A DNA stretch of 64,000 nt, taken from contig NC_016453.1 of assembly GCF_000235365.1 (NCBI RefSeq), forward strand, positions 124,001-188,000. The letters run 5' to 3'. Positions 20,810 through 29,824 of the stretch are shown here, piece by piece (position 1 is the stretch's first letter; every line of letters begins with the position of its first letter). This DNA is from Eremothecium cymbalariae DBVPG#7215. Lineage: Eukaryota; Ascomycota; Saccharomycetes; Saccharomycetales; Saccharomycetaceae. The notes beneath the pieces are model-generated. The model worked only from the letters and a program-made list of their open reading frames with translations, was not told where the DNA came from and did not search any database. The translations under genes were made by a program, and so were the position numbers.

Positions 20810-21536
20810 CCACCAGCAACACCAGCAGAATTTTGTGCCGTTAAAACCAACGGCAACAGGCTCCGCGAACTACTTGATGAAACAGCAATTCTCACCGCCC
20901 ATAAACACAACACATCCAGCAACCGTCATTACCACCCCTTCCCTACAAATACAAGATTCAGGACATATAACGGCTCCTTCTTCAATCGGTGGCCCCCCTT
21001 CTGAACTTCAGGCCCCCAAGCATTCCCCCCAGAACGCCAATAACATGCTAAACGTCATGAACGGGCCTGTGCCGTGTTACATCTCCCCCCAGAACTCCAA
21101 CGGGATGCTTAATGTCCCAGATCCGAACTCTGGTAAATATTTCAACCCACCATTCCAATCCCCGGTCTCCCCAAACCTCACTCCTCAACACACGTCCCAG
21201 GTACATTACCAGTCTGCCGGTCCGCCGCCGCGTGCAAATCCATACCTCATAGCACATCCCCAGCCCCAGTATTCTCAGGGCTTTGTTCCAAACATTGCCA
21301 CTCCCCAGCATAACTCCCGCATCTTCTCTGCGGGCCACTATCTCACTCCACAGCAGACCTTCTCACCACCGTCGTTACATTCTCAGAGCCAGCAGCACAC
21401 AAACCCCCTCTTACAGCCCCACCCTCTTGGCAATTCTACCCCTGCCAACCCACCACCCTCTAGAGACATTCTAGGTGACCTGAGAGCCTTGCAGCAACAG
21501 GTAGATAGTATCCATAATGCCTATAACAGGCGATAA
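19278..21536 (+). CDS. SCD5: Endocytosis / actin adaptor and PP1-targeting protein Scd5
   Basis: 752 residues (S. cerevisiae Scd5 is 872). The start MSFDWLNVPGMG is characteristic. K281-F284 is KVTF, an RVxF-type docking site for Glc7, inside KKVTFSENLVTF. Three copies of PTATGSAN(Y/R)L, near residues 417, 450 and 522, follow the LxxTxTG pattern phosphorylated by the Ark1/Prk1 actin-patch kinases. Between the second and third lies a Gln/His tract. The C-terminal third is Pro/Gln/Ser-rich with repeated SPQN and TPQH units. Scd5 brings PP1 to cortical actin patches and links clathrin-mediated endocytosis to actin. The match to YOR329C is strong in the first 320 residues and in the repeats. Confidence 0.95.
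20739..20807 (+). repeat. Uninterrupted (CAA)23 polyglutamine repeat
   Basis: Twenty-three consecutive CAA codons, all Gln, inside SCD5. CAC and CAG codons flank it on both sides (QHQHQH before, HHQQHQQ after), so the whole tract is Gln/His-rich. A pure trinucleotide run of 69 bp is prone to length change. Confidence 0.97.
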
Positions 21537-21740
21537 ACTGCTCATCTCTTACCCCATCTCATTTCTGTTTAACGTATGTAACGACTCTCCTCGTTTCACG
21601 TGATAGTGCGTGTTTTTTATAAATCCAGCTTCTAACTGCATGCATATAATACTCTTGTAAACTAGCCACAAAAGACGGTACACACCAGCTGTGCAGTACT
21701 TGTCAAGATTCTAATAACCTAAAGTAAGGCAATATCGAAT

Positions 21741-22238
21741 ATGTCATCATCTGTGCCATATGATCCATATGTTCCACCAGAAGGAACGAACTCTCAGTCT
21801 AAGGCTGCTGTTCTAAAGGCGGTATGTATTTAGTAATTTTTTTTTGGATCATTGCGATCTGTTTTCGAAGTGTTTACTGAGCCATAGCTGATTAACGGAG
21901 TTTCCTCGAGGAATAAAGTTTGGTTGGTTATAGTTCTGTTGGTGCATCGATGGACAGGAGATGTGGTTACTAACAGTCTATTTTTTTAGGAAATCGATGA
22001 TACAGTTGGTATTATGAGAGATAACATCAATAAAGTTGCTGAGCGTGGTGAACGGTTAACTTCTATACAAGACAAAGCGGATAATTTAGCAGTATCTGCT
22101 CAAGGTTTTAAGAGGGGAGCTAATAGGGTCAGGAAGCAAATGTGGTGGAAGGACGTTAAGATGTGTATGTGTCTATTTTTGGTGGTTGTAATTCTCCTGG
22201 TTGTGATTATTGTCCCAATGGTTGTTCACTTTTCTTAA
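21741..22238 (+). CDS. SNC2: Exocytic v-SNARE (synaptobrevin), with intron
   Basis: Two exons, 21741-21821 and 21990-22238, give 109 residues. Exon 1 encodes [15 protein letters not shown] and ends at LKA; exon 2 begins [20 protein letters not shown]. The R-SNARE motif with its zero-layer Arg ([10 protein letters not shown]) is nearly identical to yeast Snc1/Snc2, followed by a basic segment and a C-terminal membrane anchor ([19 protein letters not shown]). The protein sits on secretory vesicles and pairs with Sso and Sec9 at the plasma membrane. In a pre-duplication genome this single gene is the ancestor-type of both SNC1 and SNC2, so the symbol is a choice of convenience. Exon-intron layout matches S. 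cerevisiae SNC1. Confidence 0.95.
21822..21989 (+). other. Spliceosomal intron of the SNC gene
   Basis: 168 nt with GTATGT at the 5' end, an exact TACTAAC branch site at 21968-21974, a T-run and TAG at the 3' end. It is phase 0, between codons for Ala27 and Glu28, and removal joins the SNARE reading frame exactly. Its place before EIDDT corresponds to where S. cerevisiae SNC1 has its intron. Confidence 0.96.
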
Positions 22239-22781
22239 GTATTTTGAAGGTACCTTTTTGTTAACCATGTTTAAAAAACGTGGATATTTGATATGTTTTG
22301 GCTTCTCTTTATTAGATAGGGCTTTAAAATGGTGCCTCTAGTTGCTTCTACAGAAAACATTAAAGTTCCGGTGTGTTTAGGCTGACTGTACTGATCATCA
22401 GATGGTTTGTTTTGATGGGTTTGCTTTCCTTGTAAAGCGACCAGTATAAAGGGGAACCGGTTGATTACCAGTCACCCAAACACATTTTATTATATGCGTT
22501 ATACTCTGCTATACGGGTATGCTCCGTTTATCAAACATCTCTCTGTAAACTACTATTAAAAAATACCCACTCTCTTAACTCAAGAGTCTTTTTTTAATAT
22601 ACAACCAGTGTTCATAACAATATATAAATTTTGGATTTTTATATAAAGAAACGCATACATGGCAAGTCTAATATCATTGACCAAAGACCGGAAGTAAATG
22701 GGGGGTAAATGGGGGAAAGGTGGTGTGGTGATGAGGAGAAACTGTCATAGTTCTTTTTTTAAAAAAAAGGCAAAATTATCT
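22239..22781. terminator. Convergent 3' spacer between SNC and MYO2
   Basis: 543 bp where two convergent genes end. It contains AT-rich blocks (TATATAAATTTT near 22621) and T-runs suitable for 3'-end formation on either strand. I see no RNA gene; an 86-codon frame at 22698-22958 overlaps MYO2 and is a shadow. Confidence 0.4.
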
Positions 22782-25700
22782 TCATTCCAGATCTTGAGCC
22801 TGGGACTCCTGTGCGGAAACGTTCTCTGTTATCAATTCCACCACTCTTCTGGAAATAGGCAAATTCAACCAAGCAGGGATATGCGCTTCAATCTTGTTGA
22901 TTTCTCTTGGCTCTATTTGACTAAATGGATCAGCAAAAGAACCGGTAGCGACAGGTAAGAAGATATCATTACTATGAGGTGCAGATTTACCATCGTTAGA
23001 AAGAGCAGATTCTCTCTTAACCCTTTCTGCAACAAAACTTAAAATCTCCTGGGGAATTGGGACTTCATAATCTGCAGCAGAATATTGCGAAATTAATTTT
23101 TGTATTTGGGCTGGCTTCAACGAGGAACATATTTCCCAAATAATATTTATATCCTCCATATTGGCTTTCTTCAATTGCAACAACTTCGAAGCTTGCAGCA
23201 TGTGTTCTAAACAGTCGCTACCTTCCGGAATATGATGTACTTTGCACCATTCTTCCAATCTTGTCACGTTGTAGTTCAACTGGAGACCACGCTTCCATGA
23301 CAGGAAATTACGCTTCATAATCAAGTCATTAAAACAAATAGAGTCCACATACTTTAATAAGGACATAATCACCTCGCGGTAGACTTCTGTTTCAACATGA
23401 TAAGCTTTCATAGACCAATAAATAGTATTGAAGAAAGTGAGAATGTCATCCATTTTATAGCTGCTAGAACTTGAAAAAATCTTGGGCAAAAATGCAGAAG
23501 ATTCAGGTACGATAAACCCAGGCAACGATTGTGACATAACAACAGCGGAAACTGCCCGCTTCTCTAACTCCTTTTGCAACTTCTTCAACCAAATGTTGTA
23601 GATGTTGTAACTCAAGGACTCAAAATCGTCTTTCAAAACGCTGACTAGAGTAACGTATTGTTTATATTCATCTTCATTTAAGTCCTTTATGTATGCATTA
23701 TCATTCAAAATAGAATCATGGGCATATATGGCAAAGGAATAAAGTTCACGAACATTTGTTAACCAGAAAGCACCATTGATTATGACATTATCCCCCTTCA
23801 AATTTGTTACCAAGGTTTGAATGGTAGATAGTACTTCTGCAAGGAATCTTTCGCTCTGCTCAGTTAATCCTAACCTCCACATGTCACTCAATATGATGAT
23901 CAATACTCTTGCAGGATATAAAACCTCTTTCCTGGTTAAGTTGGCAGCAAAACCAGGCTGCGGAATCTTACCACTCTTCAATAAACCTTCTACAATTTCA
24001 GTGGTCAACGGCCTATCATCGTTTAATAACTTGTATAGTTCATCGTTGATCTGCGATAGTTGGGACATAATTGATCTCGTTTCTTCTTCCAAGCCGCCAT
24101 TGTTAATAGATACCACATTCCACTGCTTTGGAGATCCAGATGTATCCAAACCACTGTAAGAACTAATACGTTTACTTTTAATTGGTGATAGAGTACCGCT
24201 AGTTGGTGCATTACGGATGGCAGTGTGCAACCGAGCAATTTCTTCTTTCAATGATGAAACCTCATTAGATAAGTCTGAGTTTTGAGTTGTAGAATCTGCC
24301 AAATCCTGTCTGACTTTTGATAGCTCATCAATCTTAGCTTTAACATCAGCTTTCAATTCTTCTTGTCTCGTCTTCAATTGCTCAATTTCAAGTCTAGCGT
24401 CGTCAATTTCTTTCTTGGCAGCTGCAAGTCTTGAAGAAATTGCATCGTATGCTAGAGTATGGGTATCATTCTGCTCGTCCAAACTTCTGATATGTTCTTC
24501 TTTTTGGGCCTTCAATAATTCCTTAAAATGAGCAGATTCATTTAGAGAAGTCTGTAATTCCTTTATGCGAGCATTCAAATCTTTATTTTCCTTAACTTTT
24601 GCTGCCAAAGATTCGGTCAATTCGATAACTTTGTTTTCCAACTTGTAAGAAACTTCCTTCAAGTGGTTTACAGATTTTGCTTCCTGTTTCAGAACATCTA
24701 ACTGTCTCTTTGCAAACCTTCTTCTTACCAAAGACTGTACCACAATTGTACTCTTCTTATAGTGTACATATGATTTTCTTGGTTTAAAAGCTCTAATCTT
24801 CTTTTGAATCTTAATTGCCGACTCTATTTCACGTCTAGCTCTCAATTCTCTGCAAGCCAATTGTCTTCTGAAGAGAGATTGGGTTCTGATAATAGAATTC
24901 AATTGTTCCTGTGTCTTGCGATACATTGAAGAGCCTCTTAAGAAAGATTGTAACAAAATAGCTGCCCAGGTCTTAAATTCATGATCAACATGAGCACGTA
25001 GAATAATACCCTTTGCAACAGATTGGAATTTTCTGAGTGAACCAGTGATTTCCAAATATCTTCTGCGGTAGTATATACCTTTAATTTTCTTTTGAATCAT
25101 AGTAGAAGAGGAATTCAATTTATCGGTTCTCTTTTTTTCCAAGTAAGCCAACATACCAGCTTTAAAGAAAATCTTGGTATTACCAAGTTGGTATTTCTCC
25201 TTATCAGTAACTGTAGTACCCAAGATGTCCTTGCAAAGTTCGTTAATTTCTTCTTCAGTGGTTTCAGTTGCAAAGATTTTAGTCCAATGGGTAGATGGAA
25301 CCAAAAGATGGTACCTAAGAGCGAATTCATTATAAGTCCATCTAGTGGGGAACCCAGCACAAGAGATTCTGATGGTTTCTAAGACACCACATGCTCTCAA
25401 CTGAGACAACACCATTAGGTTATCAAACTGCCAAGCCTCTTTCGACTCGTTAGGTTTTATGCATCTAATGTAATGAACATTTGTGGAGTTGATAGTGGTC
25501 ATCAATTCGACTAAAGATTGTTTAAAGAGTGATCCCAAGGTTGGTTTTCTATTGACGACCCTTGCTGATGAACTTTGTTTCTTTTTGGCTTCCTGCTGAT
25601 CAGCCAGCTTAGCAGCATTTCTATCAATGGTTTCTAAGATGGCGAGCAAGGTAGAGTTCTTTGAGTTCTTCAAGACTTCCAAATGGCCGTCTGAAACGGT

Positions 25701-27458
25701 ATCTCTATTTTTCTCAATGAAACCCTCAACATCGTAAGTAACGTCAAGCGCGTAATGTGAGACAACGAATTTCGTTTGACCAAATCTCGGTTTAGAAAAC
25801 ACTCGGTTAGTAGGTGGTTTATCTAAAGTTTGGTACAACTTTTGTGTCCAGGTTTCGTCAGAGCCAGCTGGTAATCTTGATTCTTCATCCAATAAAGATA
25901 GGATACCCAATTTATTTTCAATCAAATCAATACAAGGCTGATTGTCATTGAATTCAATGAAAGACCATTTGATTTCCTCTTTAACGTATTCTTCCTGTTC
26001 CAATTTAAAGACATGCTGATTAAACTCTTGTTGCAACTTTTCATTTGCATAGTTGATACAGAATTGTTCAAAGGAATTTTTTTCAAAATGCTCGAAACCG
26101 TAGATATCTAGGACACCAATAAAGGAGTAGATTTCATTAGACACTTCTGGATTACAGAGCACGTTATTTATATTCTGGACCAACCAATCAAATAATGCAG
26201 AGTATATGAATTTGGCGACCGAGTCACGAGCAACCACAGCTTGTCCATAATTCAAGTTGGAAACAATCTTTTCAGCCCTCGTGATGATTTGTTTTTTAGT
26301 GATCCATTTTGCAAAGGCAAATGCATCAATTCCTAACAATTCACAAGCAATCTGTAAGCTTTCATCATCGGAGCTTAGTGCGGCATCTGTTCTGGCCTTT
26401 TTAATTTCTATGTTACCGATGTGTAACAATGCGGCCAAGATGGTAAACAACTCTTTTTGTGTTTCTTTGGAGATATCAACCAACAAAAGCGCGTCTGTGG
26501 TGAGTTTGTACTCCTCCTTGTCATCGATACCAGCAATTTTAGACTCCCCCCCTTGATTCAAGTAGTGGTAATCTTCGATATTTGTTAACTTGAGTTTCAT
26601 TTTGAGATCTTCAGGCACGCCCGCCAACAACTGGTAAAAGATATGATAGTTTCGTTCTGCTGCCGGCTGAAACACCAACCGAGACCTTTCTAAAAGATAT
26701 GTTCTGATGCGAGCACCAATAATGGAAGTATCCTTATCGAATAGGATCTCCAGGTACTTTCCAAATCTTGAAGAGTTATCATTCCTAGTAGTCTTTGCAT
26801 TCCCAAAGGCTTCCATAATTGGATTTGTGGCTAAAATCTTCTTCTCTGTCTCGGACATTTCAATTGGGTTGAGCGATCCTCCGCTCCCCACCAAGTTACT
26901 TTGCTCTACAGTAGCAAAATAACGCATAATGTACTTTGCCGATACCGTCTTCCCGGCACCTGACTCCCCAGACACAACAATCGTCTGATTTTGTGTGCTG
27001 TTCTTCATCAAACTGTACGCCTCCTCCGCAATCGCAAACAAATGTGGCTCCAACTCCCCTCGACGTCTCTTGGCATACGCCTGAATCATATCCTGAGAAT
27101 AGAGCTGATCCACACGATCAAACGGATTTGTAGCAATAAGCACAATTCCCGAATACGTATAAATATTCAACTGCGCATAACGCGCCTTGATCGCATGTAA
27201 TACCGCCGGCTCATTCAAATATGAAAGCGAAGTCAAATCCTCCGTCGCCTCTAGAATGGGAGGGTTCCTTAACAATGGCAAATCTTCACTCGACCCTTCC
27301 TCGATGCTACTAGTGATAATCTCAACCACTTCCCCATTCTCAAGGGTCAAATCTAAATGATACTTATCCCCAACCCGCTTATTCTTCGAAATTTCCCCGC
27401 CGATCCATCCTTGATCTTTGTTCGGATACCAGCAACGAGTACCAACTTCATACGACAT
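22782..27458 (-). CDS. MYO2: Class V myosin heavy chain (Myo2-type)
   Basis: 1558 residues, close to S. cerevisiae Myo2 (1574) and longer than Myo4 (1471). Order: SH3-like N-terminus (GTRCWYPNKDQGWIGGEI); motor head with P-loop GESGAGKT at 164-171, switch I NDNSSRFGKY and switch II DIYGFEHFEKNS; a neck of IQ motifs from about residue 790 (e.g. IQKKIRAFKPRKSYV); a coiled coil from about 930 to 1090; and a C-terminal DIL/cargo-binding globular tail with LEHMLQASKLLQLKKAN. It moves secretory vesicles and organelles along actin cables into the bud. In a pre-duplication species it stands for both MYO2 and MYO4. Neighbours SNC and FRT1 match both sister regions. Confidence 0.96.
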   Translation of the reverse strand: MSYEVGTRCWYPNKDQGWIGGEISKNKRVGDKYHLDLTLENGEVVEIITSSIEEGSSEDLPLLRNPPILEATEDLTSLSYLNEPAVLHAIKARYAQLNIYTYSGIVLIATNPFDRVDQLYSQDMIQAYAKRRRGELEPHLFAIAEEAYSLMKNSTQNQTIVVSGESGAGKTVSAKYIMRYFATVEQSNLVGSGGSLNPIEMSETEKKILATNPIMEAFGNAKTTRNDNSSRFGKYLEILFDKDTSIIGARIRTYLLERSRLVFQPAAERNYHIFYQLLAGVPEDLKMKLKLTNIEDYHYLNQGGESKIAGIDDKEEYKLTTDALLLVDISKETQKELFTILAALLHIGNIEIKKARTDAALSSDDESLQIACELLGIDAFAFAKWITKKQIITRAEKIVSNLNYGQAVVARDSVAKFIYSALFDWLVQNINNVLCNPEVSNEIYSFIGVLDIYGFEHFEKNSFEQFCINYANEKLQQEFNQHVFKLEQEEYVKEEIKWSFIEFNDNQPCIDLIENKLGILSLLDEESRLPAGSDETWTQKLYQTLDKPPTNRVFSKPRFGQTKFVVSHYALDVTYDVEGFIEKNRDTVSDGHLEVLKNSKNSTLLAILETIDRNAAKLADQQEAKKKQSSSARVVNRKPTLGSLFKQSLVELMTTINSTNVHYIRCIKPNESKEAWQFDNLMVLSQLRACGVLETIRISCAGFPTRWTYNEFALRYHLLVPSTHWTKIFATETTEEEINELCKDILGTTVTDKEKYQLGNTKIFFKAGMLAYLEKKRTDKLNSSSTMIQKKIKGIYYRRRYLEITGSLRKFQSVAKGIILRAHVDHEFKTWAAILLQSFLRGSSMYRKTQEQLNSIIRTQSLFRRQLACRELRARREIESAIKIQKKIRAFKPRKSYVHYKKSTIVVQSLVRRRFAKRQLDVLKQEAKSVNHLKEVSYKLENKVIELTESLAAKVKENKDLNARIKELQTSLNESAHFKELLKAQKEEHIRSLDEQNDTHTLAYDAISSRLAAAKKEIDDARLEIEQLKTRQEELKADVKAKIDELSKVRQDLADSTTQNSDLSNEVSSLKEEIARLHTAIRNAPTSGTLSPIKSKRISSYSGLDTSGSPKQWNVVSINNGGLEEETRSIMSQLSQINDELYKLLNDDRPLTTEIVEGLLKSGKIPQPGFAANLTRKEVLYPARVLIIILSDMWRLGLTEQSERFLAEVLSTIQTLVTNLKGDNVIINGAFWLTNVRELYSFAIYAHDSILNDNAYIKDLNEDEYKQYVTLVSVLKDDFESLSYNIYNIWLKKLQKELEKRAVSAVVMSQSLPGFIVPESSAFLPKIFSSSSSYKMDDILTFFNTIYWSMKAYHVETEVYREVIMSLLKYVDSICFNDLIMKRNFLSWKRGLQLNYNVTRLEEWCKVHHIPEGSDCLEHMLQASKLLQLKKANMEDINIIWEICSSLKPAQIQKLISQYSAADYEVPIPQEILSFVAERVKRESALSNDGKSAPHSNDIFLPVATGSFADPFSQIEPREINKIEAHIPAWLNLPISRRVVELITENVSAQESQAQDLE

Positions 27459-28348
27459 CCTTATTCTTGTTCCTTCTGTAGTTCGTCTCTTAGAACTGTT
27501 TATTTACTCCCTCTCTTCGCGTATCTTAAGCACTTCTCTCTCCCTTCTGTTTTCGTCTAGCTGCCTTGCTGCGTGTCGAAATCCTAATCTGCGCCTTTCG
27601 AAGGTAAACACTATATATAACTGGTAATAAACACTAGCAACTAAATGATCTCGTTAAATCGTGTCTGTGACCAATGATAATATAATGTAATCAATTTTGT
27701 CTTTTTTTTCTATCAACAAAAAAAATTAAGAAGGGAAATCACCGAATTTTTGTATGGATGTTAGTCAGACAGAGGAAACACAGATTACTATTTTCTTGAC
27801 GAAGGAGCACTTGGCGATATAGCCTAGTTCTTGTGTTTAAAGAGCTGGGGAATGAATGGGATACAGAGGAGACAACAGGAAAACAGGTTGTCGTGTTTCA
27901 AAATTGAAACAGGCGCGGGTGTACGCGCGGCGCGCGGCTAGCTGTGCGGTGTGCGGTCGTGGTGTGGCTCGAGGTGGCACGCCGGGTAAGCGGCGTGGTG
28001 CCTTGGCGCGGATCGCGGTGGGGACGCTGTACCAGCGAGGAGCGAAGGAGGGTAACGGGTAGTGCGCGGTGTACGAGAGCGCGGAGGGTAACGCGTGCGG
28101 CCGCACGCGTTACCCTCCATCCAAGTGCCTTGTTTGGTGGTGTCCGTGCACCGCACCTGCTGCGGCAGCGTGAGGTTGCCGGGTAACGGGCTGCTTCTTT
28201 TGGTGGAAAAGGTGGTTACCCGACCGATCTGTTCCTCGTTCCGCTTCGTGCCATCGCCCTCCCACAACTTGCAACAGGCTCCCGTGCGCCCTAAATACAA
28301 ACCAGACGCGGCAAGATATGTCGTTCGTACCGAGTTCGTTACGGTAAG
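27459..28348. promoter_or_regulatory. MYO2-FRT1 divergent region: GC-rich, Reb1-type cluster
   Basis: 890 bp between divergent starts. The first ~400 bp next to MYO2 are ordinary AT-rich DNA; from about 27905 it becomes strongly G+C-rich. CGGGTAA (Reb1-type) occurs at 27983-27989 and 28180-28186, and its reverse TTACCCG at 28216-28222. A related GGAGGGTAACG occurs at 28047-28057 and in both arms of a palindrome. Several overlapping open frames exist on both strands, as expected where stops are rare; none resembles a protein, so I treat the region as regulatory. Confidence 0.55.
28083..28118. repeat. Perfect 36-bp palindrome
   Basis: Two 18-base arms, each the exact reverse complement of the other, meet at 28100/28101 with no spacer. 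The centre is GCGGCCGC, and the outer ends are GGAGGGTAACG and its inverse. The base pair just outside does not match, so the symmetry ends sharply at 36 bp. Confidence 0.97.
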
Positions 28349-29584
28349 ATGCAGTCTCGATGCCTCCAGCAAATGTCCCCATCTGCGGCAAAAGCCACGG
28401 GTCATTCGGTGTCGACGACTGATTACACGAACGCGACAGCAGGGAAGTTTAGCGAGTGTTTATTTGAACAGCGGGAACCCGGAGAGAGCGGGCAAGGGCG
28501 AAAACTGAGTAGAAGGAGTGATGTTACAGGACAGCAGTGGCATCAACACCAACAGCATTACAGGAATGCGCTTTCTCTGGAAAGCGTTCCCGTGGGATGG
28601 GCCAGCAGTAATAACTCGGGAGCCGCGGGAGCATCTTCATTTTCCGCTTCTGGTACGGACTCGCCGTCCTTTTCAGATCCGGGGAAACGTCTGGTGAACC
28701 GATTCCTGCAGTCAGGGACCACTGGTGTGGACGGCGGTGGTTGTGGTGGTCTGCTGCCGCCGCATAATGCAGTGGGTGCGGGGGCGAGTTTTTCAGCAGT
28801 AGCAGGTACTACTGCCAGTACAGCATCTTCACGAGTATCTTCTACGGACTCATGGGGCTGGGTTCCCATGGAAAGATCTTTGGGCCGGATATGGTTGCAT
28901 GGTTTAGTGTCGCGGAGTTTGGGGACGTGGGTTCCTGCAGGGAGGGAGGCTGCTGTGGCGGTAGCGGCAGAAGAGGAGCCGCTGCTGCTGCCGCCCGTGG
29001 GCGGCAGCAGCGTACGCAGCCGCTCGACGGGGAATACTGATGGTGTTTGCAATGCGTATGCGAAGACTGTGGCAGAACTTTTGGCTAATTTAGCTTCAGC
29101 GGCAAAGGCGGAGCTCACCTCTGCGGTGCTGCCTCGGGAAGAGGTGGTTGCGTCGTCAGAAGAAGCTCTGAGTAGGTTGCATGCTGATATTGGACATGTG
29201 CATGATACTTTGAAGGAGATGGAACGGCAGGTGTTGGTAGAGCGTTTGGGACCTCTGAGGAGGGAGTTTCAGGACGGTGGTGGCGACGGTGGCAATGCGG
29301 TTACTCCACGTGACTCCTTTGGCGGGCGGCTGTCAGAACTGGTGGAGGGCCAGTTAGGCGAACTTCTAAAGTTTGAGAACGGTATTGAGGAGCTCAGGAT
29401 AGCGTTAGATGCTCAGAAGGCCTTGTTGCATAGATTGGAGACCGCAGTTAAGCTGAGGGAGAGAGTCAACGATATGCGACGGAAGGCGGGTTTCTCAGCG
29501 CGAGTTAAAGACTGTGAAGGCATTTTATATGATATTGCAGCAGCATTTATTGGTGTAATTTTATGGTGGCTGTTGAGATTATAA
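28349..29584 (+). CDS. FRT1: Tail-anchored protein, Frt1/Frt2 (Hph1/Hph2) position and type
   Basis: 411 residues. The first ~230 are low-complexity Gly/Ala/Ser-rich; residues about 235-385 are helical and charged (AELTSAVLPREEVVASSEEALSR; ELLKFENGIEEL); the last 17 (DIAAAFIGVILWWLLRL) form a hydrophobic C-terminal anchor ending with one Arg. That layout, helix plus tail anchor, fits Frt1/Frt2, ER-membrane proteins that are calcineurin substrates in stress tolerance. The main support is position: in S. cerevisiae FRT1 lies between MYO2 and PRO2, and FRT2 between MYO4 and SAW1; this gene lies between MYO2 and SAW1-PRO2. The coding sequence is unusually G+C-rich. I do not see a clear PxIxIT calcineurin site. 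The start could be the ATG at 28349 or the one at 28373. Confidence 0.65.
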   Translation: MQSRCLQQMSPSAAKATGHSVSTTDYTNATAGKFSECLFEQREPGESGQGRKLSRRSDVTGQQWHQHQQHYRNALSLESVPVGWASSNNSGAAGASSFSASGTDSPSFSDPGKRLVNRFLQSGTTGVDGGGCGGLLPPHNAVGAGASFSAVAGTTASTASSRVSSTDSWGWVPMERSLGRIWLHGLVSRSLGTWVPAGREAAVAVAAEEEPLLLPPVGGSSVRSRSTGNTDGVCNAYAKTVAELLANLASAAKAELTSAVLPREEVVASSEEALSRLHADIGHVHDTLKEMERQVLVERLGPLRREFQDGGGDGGNAVTPRDSFGGRLSELVEGQLGELLKFENGIEELRIALDAQKALLHRLETAVKLRERVNDMRRKAGFSARVKDCEGILYDIAAAFIGVILWWLLRL

Positions 29585-29609
29585 GAAGAAGGACAGGCTG
29601 GTTTAAATT

Positions 29610-29639
29610 AGTTTAGAGAGATTTAGTTTAGAGAGATTT
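29610..29639 (+). repeat. 15-bp direct repeat after FRT1
   Basis: AGTTTAGAGAGATTT occurs twice head to tail, starting 26 bp after the FRT1 stop. It is AT-rich, followed by a T-rich stretch and probably lies in the 3' untranslated region. Confidence 0.9.
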
Positions 29640-29824
29640 AGATTAGGTTATTTTTAGTTGTGTACATTTGAACATATATATGTTGTGATTTATTAGAGTG
29701 CGAAGTTCTGCTTTTTGGAGAGGGAAAGCTGACTTTTAGTAAATGTTGTGTGAAAAAAAGGCTGACTAGTGGTTATACAGAATCATATCCCTTGAGGGCC
29801 ATATACCCTAAAGATCCACTATCC

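Noticed and set aside
27837..28508. Several overlapping open frames on both strands in the GC-rich region
   Set aside because: G+C-rich DNA has few stop codons, so long frames arise by chance. They overlap each other, have no family likeness and have Arg/Cys-heavy random compositions.
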